Shown here: positions 59,033 through 64,000 of the stretch, in pieces | How the letters are laid out: the number at the start of each line of letters is the position of its first letter | How positions within the stretch are numbered: position 1 is the first letter of the stretch | Source of the DNA: Acidimicrobiia bacterium | GTDB lineage: Bacteria > Actinomycetota > Acidimicrobiia > Acidimicrobiales > VFJN01 | DNA length: 64,000 nt | NCBI GenBank assembly: GCA_009694375.1 | Contig: SHVB01000011.1 | Coordinates: 1 to 64,000, forward strand | Direction: 5' to 3' | The notes under the pieces: generated by a model | What the model saw: the letters and a program-made list of their open reading frames with translations, nothing else | The model's database searches: none | Told to the model about the DNA's origin: nothing | Translations under genes and position numbers: made by a program

Positions 59033-60990
59033 GAGATTTCCTCTTCATCAGGGGAGTTGGGGGCTTCGATGATCAGGAGTACCTGGCTGTTGCGAACCTG
59101 TTCGCCGGCGCGCACGAGCACCTCGACCACGGTGCCATTGTTGGCGGCGGTGATGTGGTGTTCCATCTTCATGGCCTCGAGCACCACGAGGATTTGGCCA
59201 GCGGTCACCGTGTCGCCCACCGCCACCCGCACGTCGCTGGCCACCCCTGGCATGGGGGCCACCAGGCCACCAGCCGCGATGGCAACGGTGGGTGGGGGGA
59301 AGCGCGAGACGATGTCGATCTCTACCGTGCCGTTCCCGGTCTGGATGTGCAATCGCGAGCCAGACCGGGTGATTCGTGACACACTCCGGCGACCGTCGAT
59401 CTCCACATCGATGCGTTCCTCGCTCCACTGGTGCACCCGGGCGAGGGTGGTGTCGCCCACCCGAAACGAGCCGTCTCGCTGCGCCCGGTAGGTGACGGCC
59501 ACAGACTGCTCGCCTCGGGCGAAGGTCGCCTGCTGGGCCGGGAGACGGGCGTTGCGCCAGCCGCTCGGAAACCCCCGCAGCACCGGGGCATGGTGGCGGT
59601 GGTGGCCCTGTTGCCAGAGGGCGGCGGTAATGGCCAGACGCATCAGGGCGGTGTCGTCTAGTGCCGGGGTACCGCCGGGCCGCACCCGCTCGATGAAGTC
59701 GGTGGTGGTGTCGCCCGCCAGGAAGGCGGGGTGGCGCAAGGTGGCGGTCAGAAAGGCCTGGTTGGTGGTGATGCCGCCGACGTGGAGCCGATCGAGGGCC
59801 AGGGCCAGGCGACCGGCCGCCTCGGACCGAGTGGGGGCATGGGCGATGACCTTGGCGAGCATCGGGTCGAAATCGAGCCCCACCGTGGAGCCGGTGGCGA
59901 CCCCGGTGTCCCAGCGCACCTCGGGTTCGGCGGGAGGTACGAAGGCCGCGAGGGTGCCGATGGCGGGCAGGAAGCCCGCCGCTACATCCTCGGCGTAGAG
60001 GCGGGCCTCGATGGCGTGGCCTGTCCACGACACGTCGGCCTGTCCGTAGCCGAGCGGTTCGCCCGCCGCGATGCGGATCTGTTCGCGCACCAGATCGATC
60101 CCGGTTACCGCCTCGGTTACGGGGTGCTCCACCTGCAGGCGGGTGTTCACCTCGAGGAAGAAGAACTCCCCGGTGGTCTCCTCCAGGAGGAATTCGACCG
60201 TGCCGGTGGATTGGTAGCCGAGGGCGCCGGCGAGGGCGAGAGCGGCCGCTCCCATCTTGGTGCGCAGGGTGGTGTCTACCGCCGACGACGGCGACTCCTC
60301 GATGATCTTCTGGTGGCGTCGCTGGATCGAGCATTCCCGCTCGCCGAGGTGCAGCAGACCACCGTGGGCATCGCCAAGAATCTGTATCTCGATGTGTCGG
60401 GCCCGCTCGAGGTAGCGCTCCAGGAAAACCCGGTCATCACCGAATCCGCTGGCGGCTTCCCGGCGAGCGGCCGCCACGGCTTCGGAGAGTTGGGAGGGGT
60501 CGGCGGCGATCCGCATCCCTTTACCGCCGCCCCCGGCGGCCGCTTTCACGAGGATCGGGTACCCCAGTGCGCCGGCGTCGGCTACGTCCTGCGAGGAGGC
60601 CAGGGTGGGAACCCCTGCCGCCTCGGCGAGTACTTTGGCGGCGATCTTGTCGCCCATGGCCTCGATGATCTCCGGGGAGGGTCCGATCCATACGAGCCCG
60701 GCCTGGGTAACGGCGGTGGCGAAGACGGCGTTCTCCGACAGGAATCCGTAGCCAGGGTGGATGGCATCGGCTCCGGTGGCCACCGCCGCTGCGATGATGG
60801 CGTCGCCGTCGAGGTATCCGTTGGGGAGGAGCACGGCTTCGTCAGCGTCGGCCACGAATGGGCTGTTGGCATCGGCGGGGGCGTAGACGGCCACGCACTG
60901 GAGGCCCATGGCGCGCGCGGTGCGGAACACGCGGCCGGCGATCTCGCCGCGATTGGCGACGAGCAGGCGCCTGATCACAGTGGGGCTCAC
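59029..60990 (-). CDS. Acyl-CoA carboxylase biotin-carboxylase/BCCP subunit
   Basis: 653 residues from the GTG at 60990, which overlaps the carboxyltransferase stop codon in the form CTGTGA. Biotin-carboxylase core: 'RRLLVANRGEIAGRVFRTA', 'VKAAAGGGGKGMRIAADPSQ', 'GTVEFLLEETTGEFFFLEVN', 'RLQVEHPVTEAVTGIDLVRE'. The C-terminus is a biotinyl carrier domain with 'VLEAMKMEHHITA', whose Lys carries biotin. Composition matches methylcrotonyl-CoA or geranyl-CoA carboxylase alpha subunits; with atuA next to it, the geranyl-type role is attractive but leucine-derived methylcrotonyl-CoA cannot be excluded. Confidence 0.92.
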   Translation of the reverse strand: MSPTVIRRLLVANRGEIAGRVFRTARAMGLQCVAVYAPADANSPFVADADEAVLLPNGYLDGDAIIAAAVATGADAIHPGYGFLSENAVFATAVTQAGLVWIGPSPEIIEAMGDKIAAKVLAEAAGVPTLASSQDVADAGALGYPILVKAAAGGGGKGMRIAADPSQLSEAVAAARREAASGFGDDRVFLERYLERARHIEIQILGDAHGGLLHLGERECSIQRRHQKIIEESPSSAVDTTLRTKMGAAALALAGALGYQSTGTVEFLLEETTGEFFFLEVNTRLQVEHPVTEAVTGIDLVREQIRIAAGEPLGYGQADVSWTGHAIEARLYAEDVAAGFLPAIGTLAAFVPPAEPEVRWDTGVATGSTVGLDFDPMLAKVIAHAPTRSEAAGRLALALDRLHVGGITTNQAFLTATLRHPAFLAGDTTTDFIERVRPGGTPALDDTALMRLAITAALWQQGHHRHHAPVLRGFPSGWRNARLPAQQATFARGEQSVAVTYRAQRDGSFRVGDTTLARVHQWSEERIDVEIDGRRSVSRITRSGSRLHIQTGNGTVEIDIVSRFPPPTVAIAAGGLVAPMPGVASDVRVAVGDTVTAGQILVVLEAMKMEHHITAANNGTVVEVLVRAGEQVRNSQVLLIIEAPNSPDEEEIS

Positions 60991-62627
60991 AGTCGAAACA
61001 CGCCGTAGCCGTCGGCACCCTCGATGGGTTTGTTGCGTACCACCGAGAGGCACATTCCCAACACGGTGCGCGTATCGCGCGGGTCGATGATTCCGTCGTC
61101 GCTGATGGCGCCAGTGGCGCGCAGGGCGAGCGATCCGCTTTCCTGCACGGCCTCCACCATCTCCACGATCTTGGCGTCCTCGTCCTCATCGAACGGCTCA
61201 CCCTGGCGGGCGGCCTGGCCTCGCCGGACGATCGACATCACCCCGGCGATCTGCTTGGGTCCCATCACCGCCACCTTGGCCGTGGGCCAGAGGAAGGTGA
61301 AGCGGTTCCCGAACGCTCGGCCAGACATCCCGTAGGTGCCGGCGCCGTAGGACGAGCCGATGATCACGGTGAGGTGCGGCACGGTGGAGTTGGTGACGGC
61401 GTTGAGCATTTGCGAGCCCTTTTTGATGATCCCGGCCGCCTCGAAGTCGCGGCCCACCATGAAACCGGTGATGTTTTGCAGGAACACCAAGGGAACGTCG
61501 ATCTGGTTGCAGAGTTGGATGAAATGGGCCGCCTTCTCCGCCGAGTCGGGGTAGAGCACCCCGTTGTTGCCCACCATCCCCACCGGATACCCGTGGATCG
61601 AAGCCCATCCACACACGAGGGTGGGGCCGTAGCGGGCCTTGAACTCCTCGAAGCGGGAGCCGTCGACCACTCGGGCGATGACGTCTCGCATTTCTACGGG
61701 CTGTTTCAGGTCCCGGCTCACGATGCCCAGTAACTCCTCGGGATCATGGACGGGTTCGTCGGGGCGGAAGTGGGGTTCGGGGCCGGGTTTGCGCCAGTTC
61801 AGGTGCGACACCACCTCGCGGCACAAGCGCAGGGCGTCCATTTCATCCACGGCGTAGTAATCGCCTAGGCCGGAGACCTCCGCGTGGAGGTCGGCCCCCC
61901 CGAGGGTCTCGTCGTCGCTCTCCTCACCGGTGGCCATCTTCACCAGCGGAGGACCAGCCAGGAAGATTTTGGACTGCTCCTTCACCACGATCACATAGTC
62001 CGACAGGCCGGGTTGGTAGGCCCCGCCGGCGGTAGATGAGCCAAACACCACGCACACCGTGGGAATCTCCATCTGGGAGAGTTCGATCAACTCATAGAAG
62101 AAGCGGCCGCTCTCGGCGAAGTGTTCGGTCTGTGCGCGGCGACCCCCGCCCCCGGCCTCTACCCGAAGGTCAGCCCCGGCGGACTCCACGAAACTCACAT
62201 AGGGAAGATGGTTGTCGCGGGCGATCTCCAGGGCGCGATTCCATTTCTTGGCGGCGTAGGGCGTGAGGGCCCCGCCGAGTACCGAAGGGTCATTGGCCAA
62301 GATCACGCATTCGGTGCCCGCGATGATCCCGATGCCCACGAGCATCCCGCCGCCGATGGTGTAGTCGGAGTCGTAGCCCGCTAGGGGGCTGATCTCGAGA
62401 AACGGACTGTCGGGGTCGAGCACATGGGCGATGCGCTGGCGCACCGGGAGTTTGCCGCGGCTGCGGAGGCGGTCCATCCGAGTGGTGCCGCCGCCGGCCT
62501 CCGCCTCGTCGAGCAACTCGTCGATCACGGCCAACTGTTCGAGCATGTCGGAGCGGTTCTGGGCGAAGGTGGCGCCGGTGGGATCGAGAGTGGAGCGGAG
62601 GGGTTCCGCTAGTCCGGTGCGTTGCAT
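60987..62627 (-). CDS. Acyl-CoA carboxylase carboxyltransferase subunit
   Basis: 546 residues from the ATG at 62627. It contains both crotonase-like halves: 'GGMLVGIGIIAGTECVILA', 'YVSFVESAGADLRVEAGG', 'VVFGSSTAGGAYQPGLSDYV' and 'GFMVGRDFEAAGIIKKGSQM', 'VIIGSSYGAGTYGMSGRAFG' with the oxyanion glycines. 'SIVRRGQAARQG' and the C-terminal 'IDPRDTRTVLGMCLS' complete the beta subunit. It moves CO2 from biotin to an acyl-CoA (methylcrotonyl- or geranyl-CoA type). First gene of the operon; divergent from the enoyl-CoA hydratase gene. Confidence 0.92.
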   Translation of the reverse strand: MQRTGLAEPLRSTLDPTGATFAQNRSDMLEQLAVIDELLDEAEAGGGTTRMDRLRSRGKLPVRQRIAHVLDPDSPFLEISPLAGYDSDYTIGGGMLVGIGIIAGTECVILANDPSVLGGALTPYAAKKWNRALEIARDNHLPYVSFVESAGADLRVEAGGGGRRAQTEHFAESGRFFYELIELSQMEIPTVCVVFGSSTAGGAYQPGLSDYVIVVKEQSKIFLAGPPLVKMATGEESDDETLGGADLHAEVSGLGDYYAVDEMDALRLCREVVSHLNWRKPGPEPHFRPDEPVHDPEELLGIVSRDLKQPVEMRDVIARVVDGSRFEEFKARYGPTLVCGWASIHGYPVGMVGNNGVLYPDSAEKAAHFIQLCNQIDVPLVFLQNITGFMVGRDFEAAGIIKKGSQMLNAVTNSTVPHLTVIIGSSYGAGTYGMSGRAFGNRFTFLWPTAKVAVMGPKQIAGVMSIVRRGQAARQGEPFDEDEDAKIVEMVEAVQESGSLALRATGAISDDGIIDPRDTRTVLGMCLSVVRNKPIEGADGYGVFRL

Positions 62628-62678
62628 GACGCCCGACCGTATTGCGGTAATCTTCAGTGGTCAATGTTATCGTGCGGC
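62628..62678. promoter_or_regulatory. Divergent control region of the carboxylase operon and echA-type gene
   Basis: 51 bp separate the ATG of the carboxyltransferase gene from that of the enoyl-CoA hydratase. It holds an imperfect inverted pair, CGGTAA ... TTATCG (one mismatch), around 62646-62672 and a small ACCG-TATTG-CGGT repeat. Either could be the site for the TetR-type regulator at 56643; no promoter hexamers were clearly recognised. Confidence 0.3.
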
Positions 62679-63488
62679 ATGGCGAAGGGCGCGACAGATC
62701 CGGTGGTCACGGTGACCATTTCGGCGGGCGTCGCCACTCTCACCCTGGTTGATGAAGCCAATCGCAATGCCCTCACGCGGGCGGTGGTGGCGGAACTGAT
62801 CGACGGCCTGGCCGCCGCCAACGCCAGCGCCTCGGTGCGCGTCATCGTGATCACCAACACTGGACGGATATTTTGTGCCGGGGCTGATTTGAGCGAACAG
62901 TCTGGTGCGGGGGCGACCGCCGATTCCCCTCCGCCGCCGGGGCGGGGACCGGACGGGCTCGTGACCTTGCTTCGGTTGATCCAACAATCACCGACGCCGG
63001 TGGTGGCGCGGGTAGACGGCCATGCCGTGGCCGGTGGCGTAGGCCTGGTGGCGGCGTGCGACATCTCCATCGCCCGCGACGACGTGCTGTTGGGTTTCAC
63101 CGAGGTGCGGGTGGGGGTGATCCCGGCGATGATCTCGGTGGTCTGCCTGCCCAAGATGCGGCGCGGGGATGCGCTGGAGGCCTTCCTACGGGGTCGACGA
63201 TTCCTGGCCCCCGAAGCGGCGGGGCTTGGTCTTATTACCCGCGCCGTGCCCGCCGCCGAACTCGATGCTGAAGTGGCCGCGGTGGTGGACGATCTCACCC
63301 GCGGCGGTCCCGTGGCGCTGGCCGAGGCCAAGCGCCTCGTGTATGACGTTCCCATGTTGTCGGCCGAAGATGCCTGGCGGTTGACCACTGAGCGTTCCCA
63401 GGAGCGGTTCACCAGTGCCGAGGCCGCCGAGGGAATGGCCGCCTTCTTGGAAAAGCGGGCCCCAGCGTGGGCGCCGAGAGATCAATGA
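62679..63488 (+). CDS. Enoyl-CoA hydratase/isomerase family protein
   Basis: 269 residues from the ATG at 62679. Crotonase fold: 'VATLTLVDEANRNALTRAVV', oxyanion loop 'GRIFCAGADLSEQSG', 'RVDGHAVAGGVGLVAACDIS' and 'LGFTEVRVGVIPAMISVV', with the C-terminal 'EGMAAFLEKRAPAW'. The usual first catalytic Glu position reads 'AGGVGL', while the Glu in 'FTEVRVGV' is kept, as in isohexenylglutaconyl-CoA or methylglutaconyl-CoA hydratase relatives. It would fit the step after the carboxylase encoded divergently. It overlaps the next gene by 4 bp. Confidence 0.87.
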   Translation: MAKGATDPVVTVTISAGVATLTLVDEANRNALTRAVVAELIDGLAAANASASVRVIVITNTGRIFCAGADLSEQSGAGATADSPPPPGRGPDGLVTLLRLIQQSPTPVVARVDGHAVAGGVGLVAACDISIARDDVLLGFTEVRVGVIPAMISVVCLPKMRRGDALEAFLRGRRFLAPEAAGLGLITRAVPAAELDAEVAAVVDDLTRGGPVALAEAKRLVYDVPMLSAEDAWRLTTERSQERFTSAEAAEGMAAFLEKRAPAWAPRDQ

Positions 63489-64000
63489 TGCCGTCGCCCA
63501 CGGTGGCGATCCTGGCCGCCGACCTCGTGGCCGAGCAGGAGGCGCTTGATGTGGTGGTCGGGGGGCTCACCGAAGCCCAGTGGCACCTCGCCACCCCCAG
63601 TCCGGGGTGGACCGTGGCCGATCAGATCGGACACCTCCAGTACTTCGACGGCACCGCCACCAACGCCATCATGCACCCCGAGGTTTTCGCAACGCAGCGC
63701 GACGAACTGGTGGCGGCGTCCCTCGACCATCCCGAGGCCGCCGATGCGCTCACCCTCGGCCCCTGGCGAGCCATGACGGTAGCGGCGCGTTTGGAACAGT
63801 GGCGGGAACAGCGGAATCGCCTGGCCCACGCCACCATCACTCTTACCGAGGACCAACGCATCGATTGGTACGGACCGTCGATGGGAGCGAAGTCGTTTCT
63901 TACCGCCCGTCTCATGGAGACATGGGCCCACGGTCAAGACGTGGTCGATGCGATGGCGGCGGCCGGGCTGGAGGCATCCCGGCCCGCTACCGACCGTCTC
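63485..64000 (+). CDS. TIGR03084-type DinB-like protein, 5' part
   Basis: The gene runs off the window end; 172 codons are seen. Start is the ATG at 63485 (ATGA overlap with the hydratase gene) or the ATG three bases on. 'LAADLVAEQEALDVVVGGLT', 'LATPSPGWTVADQIGHLQYF', 'LTEDQRIDWYGPSMGAKSFL' and 'RLMETWAHGQDVVDAMAAAG' match the TIGR03084 family, a DinB/mycothiol-maleylpyruvate-isomerase-like four-helix bundle with a His-X3-Glu... metal site ('DQIGHL' and 'WAHGQDV' hold the metal His). Function unknown; often beside acyl-CoA genes in actinobacteria. Confidence 0.85.
   Translation, partial: MMPSPTVAILAADLVAEQEALDVVVGGLTEAQWHLATPSPGWTVADQIGHLQYFDGTATNAIMHPEVFATQRDELVAASLDHPEAADALTLGPWRAMTVAARLEQWREQRNRLAHATITLTEDQRIDWYGPSMGAKSFLTARLMETWAHGQDVVDAMAAAGLEASRPATDRL

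Noticed and set aside
59731-61008. 425-codon frame antisense to the biotin carboxylase gene
   Set aside because: It is a shadow of a well-conserved enzyme, with only Gly/Asp/Val-rich low-complexity content.
1-64000. CRISPR arrays, insertion sequences or prophage genes
   Set aside because: No regularly spaced repeats, transposase, integrase or structural phage genes were seen anywhere in the window. The single REP-like palindrome is the only mobile-element-like signal.

Overview
The window is a GC-rich, gene-dense bacterial chromosome segment. Frequent GTG starts, many 1- or 4-bp gene overlaps, F420-type luciferase-like oxidoreductases, MMPL exporters, Baeyer-Villiger-type flavoproteins, a fused IcmF mutase and a heterodimeric lycopene cyclase point to Actinomycetota. 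The mix fits Acidimicrobiia (Ilumatobacter-like lineages), but that placement is inference. No rRNA, tRNA, CRISPR array, insertion sequence or phage gene is visible.

Layout. 1-8.7 kb: end of an SDR, an F420-type oxidoreductase, a stand-alone HNH nuclease, a frameshifted YbjN/TY-chaperone-like relic, cupins, a frameshifted SbcD-like phosphoesterase, and a large Cas4/RecB-like plus SF1 helicase protein. 8.7-19.5 kb: a secreted HNH/excalibur nuclease, a signal-anchored surface protein, two Baeyer-Villiger-type monooxygenases, a RecQ-like helicase with a C-terminal phosphoribosyltransferase-like domain, and a REP-like palindrome. 19.5-25.8 kb: a TauE/SafE transporter, then a phosphorus-flavoured locus. 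On the minus strand are an aminopropyltransferase-like protein, a NUDIX hydrolase and a CYTH phosphatase. Divergent from them on the plus strand are a CHAD protein, a ParA-type ATPase, and a PhyH/HD oxygenase pair resembling PhnY/PhnZ. 25.8-33.3 kb: lipid and small-molecule enzymes around a gene graveyard (ApbE and flavodoxin-family remnants).

33.4-41 kb is a carotenoid locus. A MerR-DICT regulator faces an operon of an IDI-GGPP synthase fusion, CrtI, CrtB, a CrtQ-type glycosyltransferase and a CrtO-type acyltransferase. CrtZ, CrtYd and CrtYc lie convergently on the other strand. Read as a pathway: IPP/DMAPP to GGPP, phytoene, lycopene, beta-carotene and zeaxanthin, probably finished as an acylated glycoside.

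41-53.4 kb holds an SDR, MMPL and MFS exporters, an AhpD-like protein, a lipase and a carboxylesterase, a four-gene ABC operon and a cold-shock gene followed by a 15-bp hairpin. 53.4-64 kb is acyl-CoA metabolism: fused IcmF, then a TetR, AtuA-like, biotin carboxylase and carboxyltransferase operon resembling terpene or branched-chain acyl-CoA catabolism, with a divergent enoyl-CoA hydratase and a TIGR03084-type protein running off the end.

The best candidate for an undescribed system is the CYTH / CHAD-ParA / PhyH-HD locus. It could couple polyphosphate-granule handling and positioning with phosphonate oxidation. Several genes carry frameshifts (near 2.5, 2.63, 4.14 and 30.26 kb). Whether these are real decay or assembly errors cannot be told from the sequence alone.
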